This document shows, piece by piece, positions 27,851 to 35,847 of a stretch of 64,000 bases of DNA. Position 1 is the stretch's first letter, and each line of letters begins with the position of its first letter. Position numbers and translations under genes: made by a program. The notes below the pieces were generated by a model. It did no database searches, was not told the DNA's origin, and was given only the letters and a program-made list of their open reading frames with translations. Source of the DNA: Lentzea guizhouensis. GTDB taxonomy: Bacteria; Actinomycetota; Actinomycetes; Mycobacteriales; Pseudonocardiaceae. The stretch is from positions 1,178,001 through 1,242,000 of the forward strand of contig NZ_CP016793.1 in NCBI RefSeq assembly GCF_001701025.1. Reading direction: 5' to 3'.

Positions 27851-28386
27851 CCAAGGCACTGATCGTCGTCGACGTGCAGAACGACTTCTGCGAAGGCGGC
27901 TCGCTCGCGGTCGCCGGTGGCGCGGCCGTGGCGGAGGCCATCTCGCGGCACATCACGGCGTCGGCCTACGACCACGTCGTGGCGACCCGCGACTACCACG
28001 TCGACCCCGGCGCGCACTTCAGCGAGACGCCCGACTTCGTGGACTCCTGGCCGGTGCACTGCGTCGCCGGCACGCCCGGTGCGTCGTTCCACCCGGAACT
28101 GGACGTGGCCGGGATCGAGCAGGTGTTCTCGAAGGGCCGGTTCGCCGCGGCCTACTCGGGGTTCGAGGCGGAGAACGACCTCGCCGGGTGGCTGTCGGCG
28201 AAGGGGGTGACCGACGTGGACGTCGTCGGCATCGCGACGGACCACTGCGTGCGCGCCACGGCGTTGGACGCGCACCGCAACGGTTTCCGCACCACGGTGC
28301 TGGTCGACCTGACGGCGGCCGTCGCGCAGAACACCCGCGATGCCGCTCTGGACGAGCTGCGCGCCGCGGGTGTCGTGGTGTCGTAA
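27847..28386 (+). CDS. pncA: Nicotinamidase PncA
   Basis: PncA deamidates nicotinamide to nicotinate, the substrate of PncB, so the pair completes NAD salvage. The 179-residue protein has IVVDVQNDFCEGGSLAV (catalytic Asp), metal ligands in RDYHVDPGAHF and PVHC, Lys in VFSKGRF and the nucleophile in IATDHCVRATA. It closely follows the M. tuberculosis PncA pattern. The GTG start overlaps the pncB stop (GTGA). By homology this enzyme would activate pyrazinamide-type amides. Confidence 0.96.
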   Translation: MTKALIVVDVQNDFCEGGSLAVAGGAAVAEAISRHITASAYDHVVATRDYHVDPGAHFSETPDFVDSWPVHCVAGTPGASFHPELDVAGIEQVFSKGRFAAAYSGFEAENDLAGWLSAKGVTDVDVVGIATDHCVRATALDAHRNGFRTTVLVDLTAAVAQNTRDAALDELRAAGVVVS

Positions 28387-28401
28387 CCTGTTTCCGGGCT
28401 C

Positions 28402-29058
28402 TTACGGCGTCGGCGAGCAGGCCGCCGTGCCGAGCGTCACCGAGCCCGTGTACCCGGACGCCGGTTCGAAGGTGAGCTTCAGCAGGGTCATGCTGAGGCT
28501 GCCGTCGTTCGGGGCCGGGAACACGGTCTCGGTGAACTTCGCCCTGGCCAGCACGGTTCCGGTGCTGGACTTGACGTCGTGGACGTGGCCCGGCGGGATC
28601 TGCGGCGGCAGGCCGGCCCAGCCGGAGACGCCCTTGAGCTCCCAGCCCGCCTGCGTGCCCTCCTGGTCGGCGGTGCAGTTGATCGACCACTCGTTGATCT
28701 TGAGCCGGGGTCCCTTCTGCGCCACCAGCGCCGAGAGCTCGAAGCCGGTGCCCCCGGCCGTGGACCTGGTCGTGGTGATCTGCTCCGCCTCGTTGACCAC
28801 CGTGGTGGTGCAGGTGGAGGACGTCGCACCGATCTTGAGGCCCGGCCTGCTCACGGCGGGGCTCGACCCGGTGACCGTGCCGGCCTGGTCCGGGTTCACG
28901 TCGCACACGGCGAGCGGTTCGACCTTGAACGTCTGGTCGGCCTTGGCGAAGTCGGCCGAACCGGACGACGCGCGGCCGGGCGGGTTCGCCGCCAGCGCGG
29001 GTGCCGCGGTGGCGAACGTCAACGCGACCACGGCCCCGGCGATCACACTCTTGCGCAC
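28402..29058 (-). CDS. Secreted beta-rich protein of unknown function
   Basis: This 218-residue protein has a signal peptide (about residues 1-23, VIAGAVVALTFATAAPALA) and four to six cysteines that may form disulfides. It lacks a C-terminal membrane helix. The mature domain (TCTTTVVNEAEQITTT, LKINEWSINCTADQEG) resembles in size and style the choice-of-anchor-P protein at 30650, without a clear match. The GTG start has GAGAGGACC upstream. It is the first gene of the surface island and converges on pncA. Confidence 0.75.
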   Translation of the reverse strand: MRKSVIAGAVVALTFATAAPALAANPPGRASSGSADFAKADQTFKVEPLAVCDVNPDQAGTVTGSSPAVSRPGLKIGATSSTCTTTVVNEAEQITTTRSTAGGTGFELSALVAQKGPRLKINEWSINCTADQEGTQAGWELKGVSGWAGLPPQIPPGHVHDVKSSTGTVLARAKFTETVFPAPNDGSLSMTLLKLTFEPASGYTGSVTLGTAACSPTP

Positions 29059-29192
29059 TTCGGTCCTCTCGGGCTCGGTCTTGTTCGTTCCCGCCCGATC
29101 CTGACGGCGCGGCCCGGCGTGTCCGCAGGTTCAGCCCCTGAAGTCACCCGTTCGTGGACGCCCAACTACCCGAACTGGTGACGCCGTAACTG

Positions 29193-30368
29193 CTAATACC
29201 GCGCGCCCACGAGCGTGGCGAACGGCTCCCGGCGCGGCAGAGCGGTCGGCAGGCCCGCCAACCGTTCGAGTGCGGCGCAGACCCGGACAGCGGCACGCCC
29301 GTCGCCGAACGGGTTGCGCCCCAGCGGGAGCCGCAGCCGGGAGCCGAGCACCCAGCCCGCCTCGGCGAGGATGCGGGTGGTGTCGGTGCCGACGAGCCAG
29401 GCGCACCCGGCGTCGACGGCGAGCATGCGTTCGGTCGTCTCGCGCAGCACCAGCACGGGCACGCCGAACGACGGCGCCTCCTCCTGGATGCCACCGGAGT
29501 CGGTCAGCACGAGTGCGGCGCGCTGGAGCACGCGCACCAGGTCCGGGTAGTCGAGCGGCTCGGTGATGACGACCCGCTCGTGGCCGCCGAGCACCGACAC
29601 GACCTGTTCGCGCACACCGGGGTTCGGGTGCGCGGGGATGAGCACGTGCACGTCGGGGTGGCGGTCGGCGATGGACCGCACGGCGTTCAGCACGCGCGTC
29701 AACGGGCGGCCCCAGGACTCGCGCCGGTGCACGGTGACCAGCACCAGCCGGCCGGCGGTGGCGTCCAGGGTGCGTTCCAGGGCGGCCAGGTCGGCGCTGC
29801 GGGCCGGCTGGTCGCGCGCGGCGACCCGCTGCACGGCGTCCACGACCGTGTTGCCGGTGACCACGATGTGGCTGTCCGGCAGGGACTCCGAGTTGAGCGC
29901 GTTGGCCGCGTCGTCGGTCGGCGCCAGGTGCAGCGAGGTGATGCGGGAGATCATCTGCCGGTTCCCCTCCTCGGGGAACGGCCCGTACAGGTCACCCGTG
30001 CGCAGCCCGGCTTCCAGGTGTGCCACGGAGACGCCGCGCCAGAACGAGGCGAGCGCCGCGGCGAGCGTGGTGGTCGTGTCGCCCTGCACCAGGGTGACCG
30101 CGGGGTCGCGGTCGGCGAGCAGGGCGTCGAACTCGGGCAGCAGCCGGGAGACCAGCTCGGCCTGCGTGCCGCTGGTCCTGGGCACGTCCAGCCGCACGTC
30201 GGGGACCAGGTCGAACGCGCTGAGCGCCTGCTCGACCATGCCGGAGTGCTGTCCGCTGTGGACGATGGTGGGGCGCAGGCTCGGGTGCCCCTTCAACGCG
30301 ATCGCGACGGGGGCGATCTTCACGGCTTCCGGGCGGGTGCCCGCGACCAGCAGAACTTCCTTGCTCAC
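29193..30368 (-). CDS. wecB: UDP-N-acetylglucosamine 2-epimerase (non-hydrolysing)
   Basis: WecB interconverts UDP-GlcNAc and UDP-ManNAc for surface polysaccharide. The 391-residue protein has LLVAGTRPEAVKIAPV, HSGQHSGMV, LVQGDTTTTLAAAL, HLEAGLRTGD and LTDSGGIQEEAPSFGVPVL. I chose GTG 30368, with GGAGAGGACAACG upstream. It may feed the polymer or glycan made by the nearby glycosyltransferase and attached by LCP enzymes. Confidence 0.94.
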   Translation of the reverse strand: MSKEVLLVAGTRPEAVKIAPVAIALKGHPSLRPTIVHSGQHSGMVEQALSAFDLVPDVRLDVPRTSGTQAELVSRLLPEFDALLADRDPAVTLVQGDTTTTLAAALASFWRGVSVAHLEAGLRTGDLYGPFPEEGNRQMISRITSLHLAPTDDAANALNSESLPDSHIVVTGNTVVDAVQRVAARDQPARSADLAALERTLDATAGRLVLVTVHRRESWGRPLTRVLNAVRSIADRHPDVHVLIPAHPNPGVREQVVSVLGGHERVVITEPLDYPDLVRVLQRAALVLTDSGGIQEEAPSFGVPVLVLRETTERMLAVDAGCAWLVGTDTTRILAEAGWVLGSRLRLPLGRNPFGDGRAAVRVCAALERLAGLPTALPRREPFATLVGARY

Positions 30369-30438
30369 AACCGTTGTCCTCTCCGGGGGAGACCGGGAGG
30401 TCCGCCTGGGGGCGGGGGCATCCCCAGGCGGACCCTTC

Positions 30439-30636
30439 TCAGCCCGCTCGATGCGGCCTGGTTCTGGTCGTGACTCCGACCGCGCGCCGCTTCCTGCGGG
30501 TCGAGTGCAGGAGGAACGCACCCGCGACCAGGAGCACGACTCCGGCGGCGATCCACCACGTCACGTCCGCGCCGGTGACCGCGAGGGCACCGACACCCGT
30601 GCCGACGCCAACGCCGGTTCCGGGGACCTTGTACAT
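30439..30636 (-). CDS. Mini-protein consisting of an LAxTG sorting signal
   Basis: This 65-residue protein has a Gly/Val-rich N-terminus without a signal peptide, then LAVTG at residues 18-22 (the LAxTG motif of class E sortase substrates), a membrane helix (WWIAAGVVLLVAGAFLL) and a basic tail (STRRKRRA). It is a sorting signal with almost no exported domain. ATG 30636 is preceded by AAAGGAGAGCGGCAG. It is 13 bases downstream of the anchor-P gene, so probably cotranscribed. Confidence 0.75.
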   Translation of the reverse strand: MYKVPGTGVGVGTGVGALAVTGADVTWWIAAGVVLLVAGAFLLHSTRRKRRAVGVTTRTRPHRAG

Positions 30637-30649
30637 CTGCCGCTCTCCT

Positions 30650-31429
30650 TTACGCCTGCCCGAACGACTGGGCAGGGAGCGACGAACGACGGCGCAGCGC
30701 CACGAACGCGACCGGGGCGGCGACGACACCGAGCAGGCCGAGGCCGATCCACAGGCCCGCACCCGACGCCATCGGGATGGGCAGGCCGGCCGGGCCGCAG
30801 GTGGCGGACGAGATGATCACGTCGCCGGTGCCGATCGAGCCGAGCACGCCCTGCAGCAGCCTGATGTGGATCGCGTTGACCGTAAGGCTGCCGTCGGCGT
30901 TCTTCAGCTGCTCGTTGAAGACCACCTCGGCGATCTTGATCCCGGCGAGCTCGACGTTCAGCACGGTGTTCGGTGCCGGGTCGACGCCCACCTGCCCGAG
31001 CTTGCCGAGGTTCACGCCCGCGAGCTTGGACTTGCCGGCCAGCCCCTTCTGGGTGGCCGTGCACTCCGCCTCCACCAGCTCGGCGGAGATCTTGCCGGTG
31101 ACCTTCTGCAGCAGGTCGACCCGGACGTCCGCGGTGCTCGCCCGCGAGTACACGCCACCGGACTTCTCGTCCCGCGACGCGGAAGCGTTGATCACACCGG
31201 TCTTGAGGACCCCGGTGAGGTCGACGCCCAGGAACGTGTTCTGCGTCGGCCCGTTCGCGTTGGCGGCCGCGAACGGTTCCGCGGTGACAGCCGGGTTGCC
31301 GAGCAGCGTCACGTTGAGCTTCGCACCGTAGGCCGAGGCGTCCCCCGGAGCGGCCGAAGCAGGTGCGGCACCGGCCAGAAGTGCTGCGATGGCAACGACT
31401 CCGGCCAGTCCCGTCATTCGGACACGCAT
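30650..31429 (-). CDS. Choice-of-anchor-P-like secreted protein, C-terminally anchored
   Basis: This 259-residue surface protein has a signal peptide (about residues 1-27), a long Ala/Val-rich beta domain (GDASAYGAKLNVTLLGNPAV, KSGGVYSRASTADVRVDLL) and a C-terminal helix with basic tail (GLWIGLGLLGVVAAPVAF, then ALRRRSS). The architecture matches the actinobacterial choice-of-anchor-P proteins thought to be exosortase P substrates; an exosortase gene lies divergently upstream. ATG 31429 follows GGAAGGAGTTTC. Its function is not known. Confidence 0.8.
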   Translation of the reverse strand: MRVRMTGLAGVVAIAALLAGAAPASAAPGDASAYGAKLNVTLLGNPAVTAEPFAAANANGPTQNTFLGVDLTGVLKTGVINASASRDEKSGGVYSRASTADVRVDLLQKVTGKISAELVEAECTATQKGLAGKSKLAGVNLGKLGQVGVDPAPNTVLNVELAGIKIAEVVFNEQLKNADGSLTVNAIHIRLLQGVLGSIGTGDVIISSATCGPAGLPIPMASGAGLWIGLGLLGVVAAPVAFVALRRRSSLPAQSFGQA

Positions 31430-31469
31430 GAAACTCCTTCCGTCATTCCTCCGGCCCCAGGGCGCGCTC

Positions 31470-31484
31470 GAACCAACCTGGTTC
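31470..31484. promoter_or_regulatory. Palindrome upstream of the anchor-P gene
   Basis: GAACCA-ACC-TGGTTC forms a perfect 6-bp inverted repeat, 41 bases before the anchor-P start in the 293-base gap to the divergent exosortase gene. That gap holds otherwise no gene; a T6 run lies at about 31597-31602. Confidence 0.4.
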
Positions 31485-31722
31485 ACGCTTTCCGGGGGCA
31501 ATTACCGGCATCGGCTTTCTTCCGGGGGAACTGAGGGTTACTCCCCATATCGGGCGACGGGACCACTCGACTCGCCCAATCGGCGCCACTGATCGTGGCT
31601 TTTTTGATCAATTTCCGGTTACGGCGTCACCCGATCCGGGGGTGAGGGATGACGTTCCGTCTACCGATGGAAGGTCATGTAGCCCGTCTGGGCGCTCCCT
31701 CATCGGTGGAAAGGATCCTCGG

Positions 31723-32241
31723 GTGACGCTTGCCCTGCGCCGCACTGCATTCCCGAGCCGGGTGACGGTCGTCGTCCTGCTCGCCGTCGCCGCCGGACTC
31801 GTGTTCGCGCACCGCCTCTACCGCACGGTGGAGATCTTCCTGTCCGGGGCGGTCCTGAGCGTCATCAGCTCGTACGGCGTGCACGTGGTGCCGGACCGCC
31901 AGACCGTCTACTTCGGACTGGGCTCGGACACGCCGCTGGGCCTGCGCATGACGCCGGAGTGCACGTCCGCGTTCCTGGTGCTGCCGCTGGTGGTCGTGGG
32001 CGCGGTGATGATCGCGCTGCGGCCGCGGATCCAGTCGCGCGTGCTGTTCGCGCTGGGTGTCGCGGCGCTGGCGGTGGTGGTCGTGAACCAGTTCCGCGTG
32101 CTCACGCTGGTGGGGCTGGTGGACTGGCTCGGCGTCGACACCGGCTACTACTGGGGTCACACGCTGCTCGGGTCGATGGTGAGCGTGTTCGGTGGCGCGG
32201 CGGCTCTCGTCGCGTTCGTCTGGCTGGCGACCCGGAAGTGA
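31723..32241 (+). CDS. Exosortase/archaeosortase-family transpeptidase (exosortase P-like)
   Basis: This 172-residue integral membrane protein has the three residues that define exosortases: Cys in RMTPECTSAFLVLPL, Arg in VVNQFRVLTLVGLVDWLG and His in TGYYWGHTLLGS, spread over five or six membrane helices. Exosortases cut C-terminal sorting signals and are thought to transfer the protein to a lipid or glycan. GTG 31723 is preceded by AAAGGATCC. It overlaps the glycosyltransferase gene by four bases and diverges from the anchor-P gene, its likely substrate. Confidence 0.88.
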   Translation: MTLALRRTAFPSRVTVVVLLAVAAGLVFAHRLYRTVEIFLSGAVLSVISSYGVHVVPDRQTVYFGLGSDTPLGLRMTPECTSAFLVLPLVVVGAVMIALRPRIQSRVLFALGVAALAVVVVNQFRVLTLVGLVDWLGVDTGYYWGHTLLGSMVSVFGGAAALVAFVWLATRK

Positions 32242-33608
32242 GCCTCGACCTCGTCCTCGGGTTCACACAGGCGCTCGCTCTGACGATGAGCGTGGCCTTC
32301 GTGACGTACGTGTTCGTGATCGTGGTGCCGTACCTGCGGCGCAAACCCGCACCCGTTGGCGAGCCTTCGTCGTTGGAGTGGCACTTCTTCGTGCCGTGCC
32401 GCGACGAAGAGGCGGTCATCGGTGACACGATCCGTTATCTGCGCGGGACTTTCCCCATCGCGCACGTGTGGGTCATCGACGACGACTCCGACGACCGCAC
32501 GGCCGGAGTGGTGCGGATGTTGAAGCGCAACGGCGGTGTGCGCGACCCGAACATCCACCTCGTGCAACGCCAACGGCCCTATGCCCGCACCGGCAAGGGC
32601 AACGCGTTGAACGACGCCTACCGCACGTTGAAGCTGTGGATGGGCCGGCGTGCCGACACCGAACGCGCGATCATCGTGGTGGTCGACGCGGACGGCCGTC
32701 CTGCCGCGAACTTCCTGGAGGTCTGTGCGGCGCAACACCTCTTCGGCAACCCGAAGATCGGTGCCGTGCAGGTGGACGTGCGGATGATCAACGCGGGCCA
32801 GCGCCAGCCCGGGGTGTCGCGGTGGCGGCGTGCGTTCGGCGCGGGCCTGGTGCGGATGCAGGACCTGGAGTTCCGCACGGCCATCGCGGCGATCCAGATG
32901 TCGCGCGGCGCGACCGGCACGATCTCCATGGGCGGCAACGGTCAGGCCACCCGGCTGTCCGCTTTGGACTCGATCGCCGGGCCCGCCGGAAGCCCGTGGC
33001 GCGGGTCGCTGCTGGAGGATTTCGAGCTCGGCGTGCACCTGCTGACCGAGGGGTGGCACACGGGTTTCACCCTCGACACGCATGTGAACCAGGAGGCGTT
33101 GTACTCGTTGCGGCGCTTCTTGGCACAACGCACGCGTTGGGGTCAGGGAACGATGCAGTGCATGCGTTATCTGCGGCGCATCTGGGACTCCGAGCACCTG
33201 ACGACACTGGGTGCCGCCGAGATGATGTATTACCTCGCGCAACCGTGGATGCAGTTGCTCGGCACGCTGATCTACCCGATTCCGATGGCGCTCATGGCCT
33301 ACCGGTTCGCCGTGTCGCCGTCGGAAGTCGTGTTCTGGTTCTTCGACGGCGCGTGGATCCTGTTCACCGTCTACGGCGCGTTCGGATTGTTGCCGTTCGT
33401 GTTGTGGGGACCGGTGTACCGCGCGCGTTGTGAGCCGGTGTCCTTCTGGAAGTCCATCGCGTACGGGTTTGGCTACGCTTTGTACATCTACACCTTCTAC
33501 ATCACGTCGTGGCGTGCCGTCGTCCGCTTGGTCCGCGGCCACAACGGATGGGCGAAGACCAGGCGCAACACCGAACACGCGAGCGGCAAGGTCGCACTCG
33601 ATGTGTGA
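32238..33608 (+). CDS. Membrane glycosyltransferase family 2
   Basis: This 456-residue processive-type GT2 enzyme has an N-terminal helix, a GT-A domain with VIDDDSDDRT, VVVDADGRP, LLEDFELG and QRTRWGQGTM (the QxxRW motif), and about four C-terminal helices. It resembles cellulose/hyaluronan synthase-like enzymes. Tight coupling to the exosortase gene (GTGA overlap) suggests it makes the glycan or glycolipid to which sorted proteins are joined; this is inference. Confidence 0.92.
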   Translation: MSLDLVLGFTQALALTMSVAFVTYVFVIVVPYLRRKPAPVGEPSSLEWHFFVPCRDEEAVIGDTIRYLRGTFPIAHVWVIDDDSDDRTAGVVRMLKRNGGVRDPNIHLVQRQRPYARTGKGNALNDAYRTLKLWMGRRADTERAIIVVVDADGRPAANFLEVCAAQHLFGNPKIGAVQVDVRMINAGQRQPGVSRWRRAFGAGLVRMQDLEFRTAIAAIQMSRGATGTISMGGNGQATRLSALDSIAGPAGSPWRGSLLEDFELGVHLLTEGWHTGFTLDTHVNQEALYSLRRFLAQRTRWGQGTMQCMRYLRRIWDSEHLTTLGAAEMMYYLAQPWMQLLGTLIYPIPMALMAYRFAVSPSEVVFWFFDGAWILFTVYGAFGLLPFVLWGPVYRARCEPVSFWKSIAYGFGYALYIYTFYITSWRAVVRLVRGHNGWAKTRRNTEHASGKVALDV

Positions 33609-33649
33609 CCCGTCACTTTGTGGAGATCAGACAAAGACGTTCTCGAGTT

Positions 33650-33667
33650 CCTCTGGTTAACCTCAGG
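33650..33667. promoter_or_regulatory. Palindrome around GGTTAACC upstream of bioY
   Basis: CCTctGGTTAACCtcAGG is an imperfect 18-base inverted repeat lying 35 bases before the bioY start. It could be the operator of a biotin-responsive repressor, but it does not match a motif I know with certainty. Confidence 0.4.
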
Positions 33668-33701
33668 CTCTCTTGCCATTTCCGCCTGGGAGGGAACGCT
33701 C

Positions 33702-34277
33702 GTGGCCGCTCTCGCACTCGCGCCCCGTCGCACCGTGCTCGCCGACTTCGTTCCGGGCGCACTCGCCCGCGACCTCACCCTCGTGGTGGCGGGTGCCGCC
33801 CTCACCGGCCTCGCCGCCCAGGTGGCGCTGCCGATCCCGGGCAGCCCGGTTCCGCTGACGGGCCAGACGTTCGCGGCCCTGCTGGTCGGCGCCTCCCTGG
33901 GCTGGCAGCGCGGCGCGACCTCGATGCTGCTGTACCTGATCGCCGGGGTCGCGGGTGTGCCGTGGTTCCAGGGCGGCACGTCCGGCGCCCCGGTGTCGCT
34001 CGGTTACGTCGTCGGTTTCGTGTTCGCCGGCGTCCTGGTCGGCGCGCTCGCCGCACGCGGTGGTGACCGGACTCCGTTGCGCACCATCGGCACGATGGTC
34101 CTGGGCAACCTCGCGATCTACGCGGTCGGGGTGCCGTGGCTGATGGCCGCGACCGGGATGGGTGTGGTCAAGGCGCTGTCGGTGGGCGTGCTGCCGTTCC
34201 TGCTCGGCGACCTGCTGAAGATCGCCCTGGCCGCGGGCCTGCTGCCGGGCGCGTGGGCGCTGGTCCGCCGGCGGTAG
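33702..34277 (+). CDS. bioY: Biotin transporter S component BioY
   Basis: This 191-residue membrane protein with about six helices binds biotin for uptake. Family segments are ALPIPGSPVPLTGQTFAALL, GVAGVPWFQGG and GVLPFLLGDLLKIALAA. The GTG start at 33702 follows GGGAGGGAACGCTC; the longer frame to 33618 lacks such a site. No ECF ATPase (bioM) or bioN is next to it, so it may act alone or with shared ECF modules. Confidence 0.93.
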   Translation: MAALALAPRRTVLADFVPGALARDLTLVVAGAALTGLAAQVALPIPGSPVPLTGQTFAALLVGASLGWQRGATSMLLYLIAGVAGVPWFQGGTSGAPVSLGYVVGFVFAGVLVGALAARGGDRTPLRTIGTMVLGNLAIYAVGVPWLMAATGMGVVKALSVGVLPFLLGDLLKIALAAGLLPGAWALVRRR

Positions 34278-34287
34278 CTTGGACCAG

Positions 34288-34956
34288 GTGATCTCGCCTG
34301 GGGAGTACCTCTCGCTGCTGGATGCGCGCCTGCCCGGTCTCGTGGTGGGCGCGCAGCTGCACGGCTCTCATGTGCTCGACGACGTCGTCTTCGACTCGGA
34401 CCTCGACATCGTGGTGGAGCTGTCCGCCGCTGCTTCGGTGCCTGCGGTCGATGGCGTGGACGTTGTTGCGGTGTTGGCCGGTGACTTGGAGCGTCCCGTC
34501 TCTTCGGTGACACCTCTCGCTGGTGAAGTCACGCCCGTGTTGTGGCAACAGCTGCGGACCGTCGGTCAGACCGTGCGCGGCACACGACCGTCATGTCCGG
34601 TCACTGCTGCTGAGGTCTCCGCGTACTGCCGTGCGAACCTCGTGTCCTACTGGAAGCCGCAGCTCGACCTCGACCGCGCTGCACTCAGGACCGTCGACCA
34701 GCGCATCCCCGTGTTCCGCGAAGCCGTGCTGTGGGTCGGTCTCGGCCCGGCGCGGTTGTGGCACACCATCCGCACCGGCGAGATCATCAGCAAGTCGCGC
34801 GCGGGCTCGCTGGCCGCGTCGCACTGGCCCGACCTGGCCCCGCCGCTCCTCGACCTGGTGCGCGCCCGCCGGGGTGAGGAGGTCGTGCTCACCCCCGACC
34901 ACACCGCCGCGGCACTGGACCTCGGCTCGCGCATCCTCGCCGAAGTGACGACCTGA
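34288..34956 (+). CDS. Nucleotidyltransferase-fold protein (aminoglycoside adenylyltransferase-like)
   Basis: This protein of about 222 residues has the NTase signature LHGSHVLDDVVFDSDLDIVV (GS then DxD) and a helical C-terminal domain (RIPVFREAVLWVGLGPARLW) resembling streptomycin/spectinomycin adenylyltransferases and DUF4111. Whether it modifies a drug is unknown. It starts 11 bases after bioY (GTG 34288; a TTG at 34279 is also possible). Confidence 0.75.
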   Translation: MISPGEYLSLLDARLPGLVVGAQLHGSHVLDDVVFDSDLDIVVELSAAASVPAVDGVDVVAVLAGDLERPVSSVTPLAGEVTPVLWQQLRTVGQTVRGTRPSCPVTAAEVSAYCRANLVSYWKPQLDLDRAALRTVDQRIPVFREAVLWVGLGPARLWHTIRTGEIISKSRAGSLAASHWPDLAPPLLDLVRARRGEEVVLTPDHTAAALDLGSRILAEVTT

Positions 34957-35035
34957 CCTCGTTCGGCACCGGACGTAACACGCTGCTCACACCCACCGAG
35001 AACTCCGTAGCGCCCCCTGCCCCGCGGAGACTCCT

Positions 35036-35802
35036 GTGCAGACCACCCCCGAGGAACTCGCCTGCCTCGCCGGCGGCCCCCGCCGCGCGCCGAGGTGGCC
35101 CTCGCCCGCCTGGCCGACGCGGGCCAGGCCCGCCTGTCCCGCGAAGGCTTCGTCACCGCCGCCTCCCGCCAGGGCGCCGCCACCCCGCTGGAGGCCCGCA
35201 TCCTGGCCGAGGTCCGCCACGGCGGCCGCTACCTCCCCGACCTGCTCGCGTCGGCGTCCACCAGCGCCGAGGCCTCAAGCCTGCGCACACACCTCGTCAA
35301 CCGCGGCCTCCTGCGCCCCCGCCGCTCCCTGCGCCCGCGCCTGTACCCGTGGCTCTTCATGCTGAGCTTCGCACTGGTGGCAGCCGGCGTCGTCTCCTTC
35401 GTGGCCCCCGACGTGCTGTCCTTCGTGCCCTACGCCGTGCCGCGCTGGACCTGGTTCACGGCCGCCGTGGCCCTGCTCGCCTGGGCCACGCTCCTGAGCG
35501 CCCGCGACCCCGGCCGCCTGCGCACCCGAACCGCCCACCGCATGGTCAACCGCGCCCACCGCCAGCTCACCTCCACCCGAGGCCCCGAACGCCACACCCC
35601 GCACTACCGCCTCCGCGCCGTCGCGGTGACCGGCCTGGGCGGGCAGGCGGCTCTGTTCGGCCTGACCCCGGCCGTGGTGGGCAGCCGGCGCAAGTCGTCG
35701 GACAGCGGCAGCTGCGGGAGCGGCTGCTCGTCGAGCAGCTGTGGCAGCAGCGACGGCGGCAGCAGCTGCGGCGGTGGTTGCGGCGGCGGAGGCGGCGACT
35801 GA
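35036..35802 (+). pseudogene. TIGR04222-domain membrane protein, frameshifted near its start
   Basis: The N-terminus TPEELACLAGGPRRA reads from GTG 35036 (GCGGAGACTCCT upstream), while the rest (EVALARLADAGQARLSREGF onward) reads in another frame from about 35090. One missing base in the GCCGCGCGCCGAGG run at about 35082-35094 separates them. The remainder has a membrane hairpin (about 35350-35510) and a Ser/Cys/Gly-rich tail ending in GGGGGD, typical of TIGR04222 proteins. It is either a recent frameshift or a sequencing error; otherwise the gene looks intact. Confidence 0.8.
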
Positions 35803-35847
35803 GCGGGGTCGGCGAAACTGTCGGACCCGACGGGTACGGTCTTCCTC

